NCBI GenBank assembly: GCA_963774405.1
Contig: CAVZEV010000007.1
Span: forward strand, 124,001 to 188,000
Source: VRUE01 sp963774405
GTDB taxonomy: Bacteria > Actinomycetota > Thermoleophilia > Solirubrobacterales > 70-9
Direction of reading: 5' to 3'
Length of the DNA stretch: 64,000 nt
Below the pieces are notes generated by a model. That model searched no databases. It worked only from the letters and a program-made list of their open reading frames with translations, and was not told the DNA's origin. Shown piece after piece: positions 41,905 to 48,827 of the stretch. Position numbers and translations under genes: made by a program. The number at the start of each line of letters is the position of its first letter. Within the stretch, counting starts at the first letter, position 1.

Positions 41905-42830
41905 GGGTCGCCCTCCTCGCCGGCGGCACCGGCGGCGCCAAGCTCGCGGCCGGGATGCAGGAGGAGATCGGCTCCGACCTCGCGGTGATCGCCAATACCG
42001 GCGACGACATCGAGGTGCACGGCGTCCACGTCTCGCCCGATCCCGACCTCGTCACCTACTGGCTCAGCGGCGAAATCGACGAGGAGCGCGGCTGGGGCCT
42101 GCGCGACGACAGCTTCACCGTCTTCGAGCGCCTGACCAAGCTCGGCGTGCCGAGCTGGTTCAGCCTCTCCGACCGCGACCTCGCCGCCTGCCTCTACCGG
42201 CGCCAGTTCGTCGAGGAAGGCGGCAGCGCCAGCGCCGCCCAGGCCCAGATCGCCCGCTCGCTTGGGGTCAAGGCACGGGTGCTGCCGATGTGCGAGACGC
42301 CGGTGCGGACCAGGGTGCACACCGCGGCCGGGACGCGCGGCCTGCAGGAATACCTGATCGTCGACGGCGGCCTGCCGGAGGTGCAGGGCGTGGAGCTCGA
42401 CGGGATCGCCGAGGCCGAGCCGACAAAAGAGGTGCAGGAGGTGCTGCGCTCGGCCGAGGCGATCGTGATCGGCCCCTCCAACCCGGTGATCAGCATCGGC
42501 CCGATCCTGGCGGTGCCGGGGATGCGCGAGGCGATCGGCCGGCACGGCGTGCCGGTGATCGCGGTCAGCCCCTTCGTCGCCGGCCAGGTCGTCAAGGGCC
42601 CGACCGAGCGCTTCATGCAGGCGCTGGGGCGCCCGCCCACAGCGGCCGGCGTCGCCTCGCTGTACGCGGGCCTGATCGACGCGATGGTCGTCGACGAGGG
42701 CGATCCGGACCCGCCGCCGACGGAGATCCCGACCATGGCCACGGCGACGCTGATGGACGGCGCCGCCGGCCGGGTGCGACTGGCGCGCATCGTCCTCGAC
42801 TACGCCGCTAGCCTGATCGAAAGTGCCTGA
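41901..42830 (+). CDS. cofD: LPPG:FO 2-phospho-L-lactate transferase
   Basis: 309 residues from a TTG overlapping the npdG stop. CofD/FbiA pattern: LRVALLAGGTGGAKLAAGM, VIANTGDDIEVHGVHVSPDPDLVTYWLSG, WGLRDDSFTVFERL, WFSLSDRDLA, PMCETPVRTRV, EAIVIGPSNPVISIGPILAVPGMREAI, PTEIPTMATATLM. Joins the phospholactyl group to FO, giving F420-0 (or its dehydro form). Intact and in frame. Confidence 0.94.
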   Translation: MRVALLAGGTGGAKLAAGMQEEIGSDLAVIANTGDDIEVHGVHVSPDPDLVTYWLSGEIDEERGWGLRDDSFTVFERLTKLGVPSWFSLSDRDLAACLYRRQFVEEGGSASAAQAQIARSLGVKARVLPMCETPVRTRVHTAAGTRGLQEYLIVDGGLPEVQGVELDGIAEAEPTKEVQEVLRSAEAIVIGPSNPVISIGPILAVPGMREAIGRHGVPVIAVSPFVAGQVVKGPTERFMQALGRPPTAAGVASLYAGLIDAMVVDEGDPDPPPTEIPTMATATLMDGAAGRVRLARIVLDYAASLIESA

Positions 42831-42848
42831 CTCCCCCTCCATCGCGGC

Positions 42849-43490
42849 TTGAAGGCGACGGCCGTCCTGCCGGTCAAGCGCTTCGCCGCGGCCAAGCAGC
42901 GGCTGGCGCCGGGCATGGGCGCCACCCATCGCGCCGAGCTGGCGGCGGCGATGCTGGAGGACGTCCTGGACGCGGTCGGCGCGGCGCGCTCGATCGAGCG
43001 CACGATCGTCGTCAGCAGCGAGCCGCGCGCGGTCGAGATCGCCGGCGCGAGGGGCATCGAGGTCGTCGCCGACCCCGACGAGGGCGGCCACTCCGGCGCG
43101 GCGCTGGCCGGGATCGCCCGCGCCCAGGAGCTCGGCGCCGGCACCGTCGTCCTGCTGCCGATCGACTGCCCGCTGCTGTCCCCGCGCGAGCTGGAGCGCC
43201 TGCTGACGGGCATGCCCGAGCGCTACGTCGCGATCGTCCCCGACCGCCACGGCACCGGCACCAACGCCCTGGCGCTCTCGCCGCCCGAGGCGATCGAGCC
43301 CTCCTTCGGCGAGGGCAGCTGCGCCCGCCACGTCGCCGCCGCCCGCGCCGCCGGCGTCCCCTATGGCGTGGAGGAACTGCCCTCCCTGGCCCTCGACCTC
43401 GACACCCCCGCCGACATCGTCGCCCTCACCATGGCCCTTGAGCGCAACCGCGGCCGAGCCAAGCGCACCGCCAAGGCCCTAGGCATATGA
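42849..43490 (+). CDS. cofC: 2-phospho-L-lactate (or PEP) guanylyltransferase
   Basis: 213 residues from TTG. CofC/FbiD nucleotidyltransferase: TAVLPVKRFAAAKQRLAPGM, VVADPDEGGHSGAAL, VVLLPIDCPLLSPREL, IVPDRHGTGTNALALSPP, LDLDTPADI. Makes the GDP-activated lactyl/enolpyruvyl donor used by CofD. 18 bases after cofD. The poorly conserved tail is basic. Followed by palindromic element P3. Confidence 0.92.
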   Translation: MKATAVLPVKRFAAAKQRLAPGMGATHRAELAAAMLEDVLDAVGAARSIERTIVVSSEPRAVEIAGARGIEVVADPDEGGHSGAALAGIARAQELGAGTVVLLPIDCPLLSPRELERLLTGMPERYVAIVPDRHGTGTNALALSPPEAIEPSFGEGSCARHVAAARAAGVPYGVEELPSLALDLDTPADIVALTMALERNRGRAKRTAKALGI

Positions 43491-43517
43491 GCCACCCCAC
43501 CCCCCCACACCCCCCGG

Positions 43518-43564
43518 TTCCGGTGCGCTTTATCCGCCTATATCGGGGAAAAGGCGCACCGGAA
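43518..43564. repeat. Palindromic element P3 (family A)
   Basis: 11-base perfect arms TTCCGGTGCGC / GCGCACCGGAA with a 25-base loop ending CGGGGAAAAG. Arms identical to P1 (36.7 kb), loop similar (TTATC...CGGGGAAAA). Fills the cofC-cofE gap; its last base is the A of the cofE ATG. Confidence 0.87.
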
Positions 43565-44365
43565 TGAGCGAGGTGCGGGCAATCCCGGTGGTTGGGCTGC
43601 CGGAGGTTGAGGAGGGGGCCTCGCTCGGTGAGTTGATTGCGGGGCGCGCTGAGATCGAGGACGGCGACGTCGTCGTGATTTCCCAGAAGGTGGTCTCCAA
43701 GGCGGAGGGACAGACACGACGCCTCTCCTCGGTCATTCCCGGCGCCGAGGCGCGCAAGCTCGCGGCGGTCCTCGGCAAGGAGCCGGCGCTGGTCGAGCTA
43801 ATCCTCGAGGAGAGCATCGAGGTGCTGCGGGCCGAGCGCGGCGTGCTGATCACCGAGACGCACCACGGCTTCGTCTGCGCCAATGCCGGGATCGACACAT
43901 CCAACGTCCCCGAGGACGACACGGTTTGCCTGCTGCCGGATGACCCGGACGCATCGGCTCGGCGCATTCGCGACGAAATCGTTGGTGAAGGGCCGGGGGT
44001 AGGGGTCTCCGGACAAAAGCGGGGAGTGTCCGGAGACCCCTACCCCCGGCCCTCCGTCATCGGTGTCGTGATCAGCGACAGCTTTGGGCGGGCGTGGCGG
44101 CTCGGCCAGACGGAGGTGGCGATTGGCTGCGCCGGGTTGCAACCGCTGGATGACTGGCGCGGGCGCCACGATGCGCACGGCCGGGAACTAGAGGCGACGC
44201 TGATCTCGGTCGCCGACGAGGTGGCGGCAGCCGCAGACCTGGTTCGCGGGAAGGACAGCCGCGTCCCCGCCGTCGTTATCCGCGGCCTCGATCGCTTCGT
44301 CACCCCGAAGGACGGCCCCGGCGCAGCATCCCTCCGACGCCCCCGGGACGAGAGTCTTCCGCTAG
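43564..44365 (+). CDS. cofE: Coenzyme F420-0:L-glutamate ligase, with an in-frame palindromic insert
   Basis: CofE family: AIPVVGLPEVEEGASLGELI, DGDVVVISQKVVSKAEGQ, ITETHHGFVCANAGIDTSNV, LLPDDPDASARRIRDEI, VIGVVISDSFGRAWRLGQTEVAIGCAGL, ADEVAAAADLVRGKDSRVPAVVIRG, GPGAASLRRP. Adds glutamates to F420-0. Residues about 142-164 are encoded by palindrome P4 and have no match in the family between the ARRIRDEI and GVVISDS blocks. Open reading continues to 44712, but the family ends near 44350 and one extra base there would end it as VFR-stop at 44363-44365; the run-on is antisense to the next gene. No C-terminal FbiB reductase domain. Confidence 0.88.
43989..44053. repeat. Palindromic element P4 (family B) inside cofE
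   Basis: 27-base perfect arms (43989-44015 and 44027-44053) and an 11-base loop AAAGCGGGGAG, matching the family-B loop AACAGCGGGGAG less one base. Read through in frame in cofE, where it codes EGPGVGVSGQ... to ...PYPRP. Confidence 0.9.
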
Positions 44366-44934
44366 ACCAAGATCGGAAGCTCAGATATCAAGCGCGACTG
44401 GCCGATCTCCACGCAGCTATCGAAATAGGCCTCTGCTACGAGGGCAGCGGTGAGATCGCCGGGCAACCTGAGCGTTATGCCCACACTCCGTCGAAGCAGA
44501 TCTTCGACGACTCCGTAGTAGCGCTCGTCCCCGTTGAGAAACGCCTTCGCTGCTTCTTCAGCTTTCTGGGGGGTCATTCCGCCGTCGTCGCTCAGTGCGA
44601 CCCCAGGCAGCAAGCTAATTGCTATCTCCCAGGCCCTTCGCGTCACCCGATATTTGTCGGAAAGAAATGCGATCTTGCGCCACTCCTCGACCGCATTGAG
44701 GCCTGTCCTTGAACCTTTAGAGCCTTGGGAAGCTTCCGCGCTGAGGCTGAAGATCGACGGGTTGTTCATCAGCGCAAAACGACAAGCGGGGCGCTCGACG
44801 ACCTGAAATACATCCTCGCGTTTCCTTCCCGGCTCGGTTTGGACGACCCCATGAACCGTCATTGACCTCGGTGGCATTGCTCTTTGGACTGGGTCGCATA
44901 TGGGCACTGGTTGGATCCCTCCTGTCTGAGCCAT
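44362..44934 (-). CDS. Unknown protein in low-GC island
   Basis: 190 residues, ATG preceded by GAGGA. Not recognised. Cytoplasmic, no signal or membrane helix; VEEWRKIAFLSDKYRVTRRAWEIAISLLPG and MTPQKAEEAAKAFLNGDERYYGVVEDLLRRS look helical. Its stop overlaps the probable cofE stop (convergent). Base use is less GC-rich than neighbours. It is divergent from an Xre/MbcA-type antitoxin gene over an AT-rich spacer with a palindrome, so it may be the partner of that gene (toxin or other), but nothing in its sequence says so. Confidence 0.6.
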   Translation of the reverse strand: MAQTGGIQPVPICDPVQRAMPPRSMTVHGVVQTEPGRKREDVFQVVERPACRFALMNNPSIFSLSAEASQGSKGSRTGLNAVEEWRKIAFLSDKYRVTRRAWEIAISLLPGVALSDDGGMTPQKAEEAAKAFLNGDERYYGVVEDLLRRSVGITLRLPGDLTAALVAEAYFDSCVEIGQSRLISELPILV

Positions 44935-44998
44935 CTGATCCTCGGGCTTAAATTTCCCTGAAAGTACCAGCTAAATTCTCATTCAGCAACTAATGAAT

Positions 44999-45019
44999 TT
45001 CAAATCAATTTAATTTGAA
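44999..45019. promoter_or_regulatory. AT-rich palindrome in the island's divergent spacer
   Basis: TTCAAAT-7-ATTTGAA, a perfect 7-base inverted repeat in the AT-rich region between the unknown 190-residue gene and the antitoxin-like gene. Position and symmetry fit an operator for autoregulation by the Xre-type protein. The rest of 44935-45105 shows no other feature. Confidence 0.5.
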
Positions 45020-45105
45020 TCTACAATGCTATTTGCTATCTTTCGTTCGTTGCAGTCAACCGCAACTCCCAGTCCATCGAGCAAAAAAAGACAGGAGAAA
45101 AGCTC

Positions 45106-45225
45106 ATGCATAAATTCCCCGCAAGGAGGAAACGAATGCGCATCGGCAGCAGAGACAGCGGGAGTGAATTGCAATATTCACGAGAGGCCGAGTCCCATGG
45201 GTCACCTGGTCGAACAGTCCGCTAA
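45106..45225 (+). CDS. Possible small leader ORF (39 or 29 residues)
   Basis: Two in-frame ATGs, at 45106 (AGGAG upstream) and 45136 (AAGGAGG six bases upstream, the strongest ribosome site of this region), open a 39- or 29-residue basic peptide (MHKFPARRKRMRIGSRDSG...) ending at TAA 45223-45225. It overlaps the antitoxin start at 45197 in another frame. Could be a leader peptide coupling translation, or chance. Confidence 0.4.
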   Translation: MHKFPARRKRMRIGSRDSGSELQYSREAESHGSPGRTVR

Positions 45226-45691
45226 TGCCCCGTCTGGCGCACGGCCTCAAGCCGACGAGCTCAGCCGGGCCCAGGCAGAAGACTTTGAAAACCGACGTCG
45301 AGAGGTGCTTGGATTTTTGGACGGAGCATTTGCGCCGAACCGCGTGGCGCAAGCCCTAATTCAGGCTGGCCTCACCCCTGCCGATCTCGCGACTGCAACC
45401 GGAGCGAATGTGCGAACCGTCGCTTCGTGGCTGGACCGCCCCGAGCCCGGCCCTCGAAAAGAACTGCATCGCAGGCGTCTTCGAGAGTTGAAGGAGGTGA
45501 CACGATTTATCGTCGAGAACGGAACGATCGCTTACCAGGAGGCCGACTGGCTCAGGGACCCAAATCGATCGGCCGATTTCGACACTCCACTTGAACTCAT
45601 CGCGAAAGGCGAATGGCAACGTGCTGGAAGGGCATTTTGCGACGACGTAGCCGTAAAAATTCCTCCCGTCTTTCGTGAAAGCACGGGATAA
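45197..45691 (+). CDS. Xre/MbcA/ParS-type antitoxin-like regulator
   Basis: 164 residues from ATG at 45197 (GAGAGG about nine bases upstream); the frame is open from 45026. Helix-turn-helix region VAQALIQAGLTPADLATATGANVRTVASWLDRPE, helical linker, then an MbcA/ParS/Xre-like C-terminal domain: AYQEADWLRDPNRSADFDTPLELIAKGEWQRAGRAF. Such proteins neutralise RES-domain or related toxins and repress their own operon. No RES gene is adjacent, so it is an orphan or works with the unknown divergent gene. Low GC marks recent arrival. Confidence 0.72.
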   Translation: MGHLVEQSANAPSGARPQADELSRAQAEDFENRRREVLGFLDGAFAPNRVAQALIQAGLTPADLATATGANVRTVASWLDRPEPGPRKELHRRRLRELKEVTRFIVENGTIAYQEADWLRDPNRSADFDTPLELIAKGEWQRAGRAFCDDVAVKIPPVFRESTG

Positions 45692-45725
45692 GCACGTCTA
45701 CTTGTGCAAGCCGTAGCGGACGGGT

Positions 45726-45761
45726 TTGAGAGGCTGGTGGCCTAAGCCATCAGCCTCTCAA
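45726..45761. terminator. Hairpin between convergent antitoxin and adh genes
   Basis: Arms TTGAGAGGCTGgTGGC / GCCAtCAGCCTCTCAA (one G-T pair) with a 4-base loop. Lies 35 bases after the antitoxin stop and covers the adh stop codon. A strong bidirectional terminator candidate and the right border of the low-GC island. Confidence 0.6.
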
Positions 45762-46762
45762 TTGCGACCAGGAGGCTCGTTTACACACAAGACGGCGGCG
45801 CCGCGGAGGCTGCCGCTGCGGATCGAGTCGATCGCCTCGTTGGCGCGCTCCAGCGGGTGCAGCTCGACCTCGGTGCGGACCGGGACCTTGGGGGCGATGG
45901 CGAGGAACTCCTCGCCGTCCTCGCGGGTCAGGTTGGCGACTGAGCCCAGCACCCGCTCGCCCCAGAGCTGCTCGTAGGGGAAGCTGGGGATGTCGCTCAT
46001 GTGGATGCCGGCGCTGATGATCCGGGCGCCCTTGGCGCTGGCGCGCAGGGCGGTCGTCATCAGCGGGCCGACCGGGGCGAAGACGATCGCGCCGTCGATC
46101 TCCTCCGGCGGCGCCTCGTCAGATGAGCCTGCCCACTCGGCCCCCAGCTCCCGCGCGAAAGCCTGCCCCTCGGCGTCGCCCTCGCGGGTGAAGGCGAAGA
46201 CGCGCCGGCCCTGGTGGACCGCCACCTGGCAGAGGATGTGGGCGGCGGCGCCGAAGCCGTAGAAGCCGATTCGCTCGGCGTCGCCGACCAGGCGCAGCGC
46301 CCGGTAGCCGATCAGCCCGGCGCAGAGCAGCGGCGCTGCCTGCTCGTCGGGGTAGCCCTCCGGGATCGGAAAGCAGAAGCGCTCGTCGGCGACCGCCAGC
46401 TCGGCGTAGCCGCCGTCGATGTCGTAGCCGGTGAAACGGGCGCGATCACAGAGGTTCTCGCGCCCCGAGCGGCAGTAACGGCACTCGCCACAGGTCCAGC
46501 CCAACCACGGCACCCCGACCCGCTGCCCCGCCTCGAACCGCTCCGCCCCCTCGCCCGCCTCGACCACCGTGCCGACGATCTGGTGCCCCAGCACCAGCGG
46601 CAGCTTCGGCCGGTCCAGCTCGCCGTCGACGATGTGCAAATCGGTGCGACAGACCCCACAAGCGCCGACCGAGATCAGCACCTGCCCGGGCCGCGGCCGC
46701 GGCTCGGGCAGCTCGGCGAGACGCAAAGCCTCCCCCGCCTGCTCAAGGACCATCGCCCGCAT
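45758..46762 (-). CDS. Zinc-dependent alcohol dehydrogenase
   Basis: 334 residues, MDR superfamily: GACGVCRTDLHIVDG (catalytic Cys), GHQIVGTVVEAG (usual GHE reads GHQ), CGECRYCRSGRENLC (structural zinc cysteines), GYAELAVADERFCFPIP, IGFYGFGAAAHILCQVA (NAD(P) binding). Close to AdhA-type alcohol dehydrogenases. The Glu-to-Gln change beside the zinc His is worth noting but other members tolerate variation. Its start is 5 bases after the corrected stop of the upstream membrane-protein gene. Confidence 0.87.
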   Translation of the reverse strand: MRAMVLEQAGEALRLAELPEPRPRPGQVLISVGACGVCRTDLHIVDGELDRPKLPLVLGHQIVGTVVEAGEGAERFEAGQRVGVPWLGWTCGECRYCRSGRENLCDRARFTGYDIDGGYAELAVADERFCFPIPEGYPDEQAAPLLCAGLIGYRALRLVGDAERIGFYGFGAAAHILCQVAVHQGRRVFAFTREGDAEGQAFARELGAEWAGSSDEAPPEEIDGAIVFAPVGPLMTTALRASAKGARIISAGIHMSDIPSFPYEQLWGERVLGSVANLTREDGEEFLAIAPKVPVRTEVELHPLERANEAIDSIRSGSLRGAAVLCVNEPPGRN

Positions 46763-46766
46763 GGTG

Positions 46767-47567
46767 CTACTGGGGCGAGTCGGGCGCCGCCGGTTCCGCC
46801 GAGGCACGGTCAGCCGCGGGAGACGGGCCCCCTCTGTCGGAACAACAGCCTGGGAGGTTCCGTCAGAGGGGGTCCCGTCTCCTGTAGCAGTGCCGGTCTC
46901 CAGGCGAACACAGTTAGCTTCGGAGCTCAGCTGCAGCTCCAGGCTTTGCGCGTCGAGCAGATCTCCTTCGAGACGCAGTTCGTCGGAGCTGCCGTCCTCG
47001 TTGAAGCTGACGAGGACAATTTCGACGGGCGCTTCTTCCACCGTTGATTCTTCATCGAGGAAGGAAACCGTGATCACGTATTCGTTGCCTTCGCAGCTTT
47101 CGAGTGCAGCAGGCTCGACCGCCGCAGTCACTGGCCCTCCGCCCGAACCGCCGCCGGTCGCCACCGGAACCGCGACGGGCGAAGAGGTCCCTCTGGCGGA
47201 ACCTCCCCGGCTGTTGTTCCGACAGAGGGACCTCTTCGCCCGCCCCCGATTCAGGCGCCGAACTGCCAGGCGACGACGGCACCTCGGCCACGGCGATCGC
47301 CTGACCGGGCGCCACCGCAGCGCTGCTCGACGGTGAGGTCCGACTCGAGCTTGGGCCGGCGCCGGCGTCGCCGCCCACGCGCTGCGCCGCCTGAACCTGC
47401 GGCCCCGCTGGTGCCACTACGGCCGTCGCCACGCCAGCCGCCGAGGGAGCCGCCAGCGCCCTGCCGGCTCCAACCGCCGCTTCGATGCCCAGCGGCACCT
47501 CATCAGGCTCGGCCGAGTTGTCCTCCCACGGCCTCAGGCCCCAGAGCACGAACAGGGCGATCGCCAC
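46767..47567 (-). CDS. Membrane-anchored protein of unknown function carrying two palindromic inserts
   Basis: About 265 residues. GTG at 47567 gives a hydrophobic start (AIALFVLWGL); sequence just upstream is also hydrophobic (LGVFGLPALS), so the true start may be earlier. Then a long Ala/Ser/Pro-rich region, insert P6, VPVATGGGSGG, a folded beta-like part (CEGNEYVITVSFLDEESTVEEAPVEIVLVSFNEDGSSDEL), insert P5 and a short tail. Frame breaks occur in both palindromes. In P5 one arm lacks a base that the other arm has; restoring it ends the protein with PAAPDSPQ-stop at 46767. Dropping the extra C of the P6 loop restores that junction. Not recognised; between adh and cofH. Confidence 0.6.
46818..46883. 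repeat. Palindromic element P5 (family B)
   Basis: Inner stem CGGAAC/GTTCCG, 13-base loop AACAGCCTGGGAG, a T-T mismatch, then an outer stem CCCCCTCTG... with one base missing from the left arm. Inside the coding region of the 47-kb membrane protein. Confidence 0.85.
47176..47242. repeat. Palindromic element P6 (family B)
   Basis: 27-base arms (47176-47202, 47216-47242) with one mismatch at the position also mismatched in P5 and P8. Loop on the minus strand AACAGCCGGGGAG, 12 of 13 identical to P5. Shares inner arms CCCTCTGnCGGAAC with P5; outer arms differ. Confidence 0.88.
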
Positions 47568-47657
47568 GCTCAGCGCAGGCAGGCCGAAGACGCCAAGCGC
47601 CGGAAACCGTCCCCCCAGTGAGAACCACGAAGCGATACGCCCAAGATAGGCGCTTGC

Positions 47658-48827
47658 TCAGTAGGTCTCAACTATCTCGTAGAGCGTCGTGCGCTGGGCC
47701 GGCTCGCGGCCACCGGCGCGGGCGGCGCCGATCAGCTGCTCGGGGTCGAGGCGAACGCCGTGCTGGGAGCCGGCCATGCGCGAGATGTTCTCCTCCATCA
47801 GCGTGCCGCCGAGGTCGTTGACCCCCCAGCGCAGCGCCTCGGTGGCGGCATCGAGGCCCATCTTCACCCAGCTCGCCTGCAGGTTGGGGATCGTCCTTCC
47901 CAGCGCCAGCCGGAAGGCGGCGGTGTGCTTGAGGTTCTCGCTGTCGGAGATCTCCTCGATCCCGTGGGTGCGGCCGAGCATCGTGTTGAAGGGGATGAAG
48001 CTGAGCGGCACGAACTCGGTGATGCCGCCGGTGCGCTCCTGCAGCGCCCGCACGACCCGCATGTGGCGGGCAAGCTCGCGCGGCTCCTCGATGTGGCCGA
48101 ACATCACGGTCGAGGTCGAGCGCAGCCCGGCCCGGTGGGAGGCCTCGATGATCTCGACCCAGCGCTGCGCCGGCAGCTTGTTCGGTGAGATCCGCTGCCG
48201 CACGCCGTCGTCGAGCACCTCCGCCGCGGTCCCCGGCGTCGATCCCAGCCCGCACTCGATCAGGTATTCGAAGACCTCATCCGGCCCCTTTCCCGAGCGC
48301 TCGCACATGTAGTGGACCTCCATTGGCGAGTAGGCATGCAGGTGCAGCTGCGGCGCCACCTCCTTGGCCAGCCGCAGCCACTTGCCGTACTCCTCCAGCG
48401 TCAAATCCGGATGGATCCCCCCCTGCATACAGAGCTCCGTAGCCCCGAACTCAACCGCTTCGCGCACCCGCTCCGCGAAGTCCTCCTCGGAGACCTCATA
48501 GGCATCCGGCGAGCGCTTCCCCTGCCCGAACCCGCAAAAGGCGCAGCCGACGACGCAGATGTTGGTGAAGTTGATGTTCCGGTTGACCACGAACGTCACC
48601 CGGTCCCCGGCTAGCTCCTGCCGAAGCTCGTCCGCCGCAACCCGCATCTCCTCAATCACCTCAGGCCGTGTCTCGGCAAACAGCGCCGTCAGCTCATCCT
48701 CCGAAAGCTCCCGTCCCTCGCGCCCCTTCTCAATCGCCTTCGGCGCCAACCCCCCGTCGATCGTCTCGTCCCGCCGCCGCCCCGACCCACTGCGCGGAAT
48801 GAAGCTCCAGTACTTCAGCTTGATCAC
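47658..48827 (-). CDS. cofH: FO synthase, CofH subunit (radical SAM)
   Basis: 389 residues from GTG overlapping the cofG stop. Radical SAM motif CVVGCAFCGFG (C-x3-C-x2-C), preceded by VTFVVNRNINFTNIC; then LCMQGGIHPDL, HAYSPMEVHYMC, GLGSTPGTAAEVLDDGVRQRISPNKL, STSTVMFGHIEEP, FVPLSFIPFNTMLGR, WVKMGLDAATEALRWGVNDLGGTLMEENIS. Condenses tyrosine with the flavin precursor for 8-hydroxy-5-deazaflavin (FO), with CofG. Separate CofG and CofH contrast with the fused FbiC of mycobacteria. Confidence 0.94.
   Translation of the reverse strand: MIKLKYWSFIPRSGSGRRRDETIDGGLAPKAIEKGREGRELSEDELTALFAETRPEVIEEMRVAADELRQELAGDRVTFVVNRNINFTNICVVGCAFCGFGQGKRSPDAYEVSEEDFAERVREAVEFGATELCMQGGIHPDLTLEEYGKWLRLAKEVAPQLHLHAYSPMEVHYMCERSGKGPDEVFEYLIECGLGSTPGTAAEVLDDGVRQRISPNKLPAQRWVEIIEASHRAGLRSTSTVMFGHIEEPRELARHMRVVRALQERTGGITEFVPLSFIPFNTMLGRTHGIEEISDSENLKHTAAFRLALGRTIPNLQASWVKMGLDAATEALRWGVNDLGGTLMEENISRMAGSQHGVRLDPEQLIGAARAGGREPAQRTTLYEIVETY

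Noticed and set aside
44362..44934. RES-domain toxin partner for the Xre/MbcA protein
   Set aside because: The protein lacks the RES residues and pattern; left as unknown.
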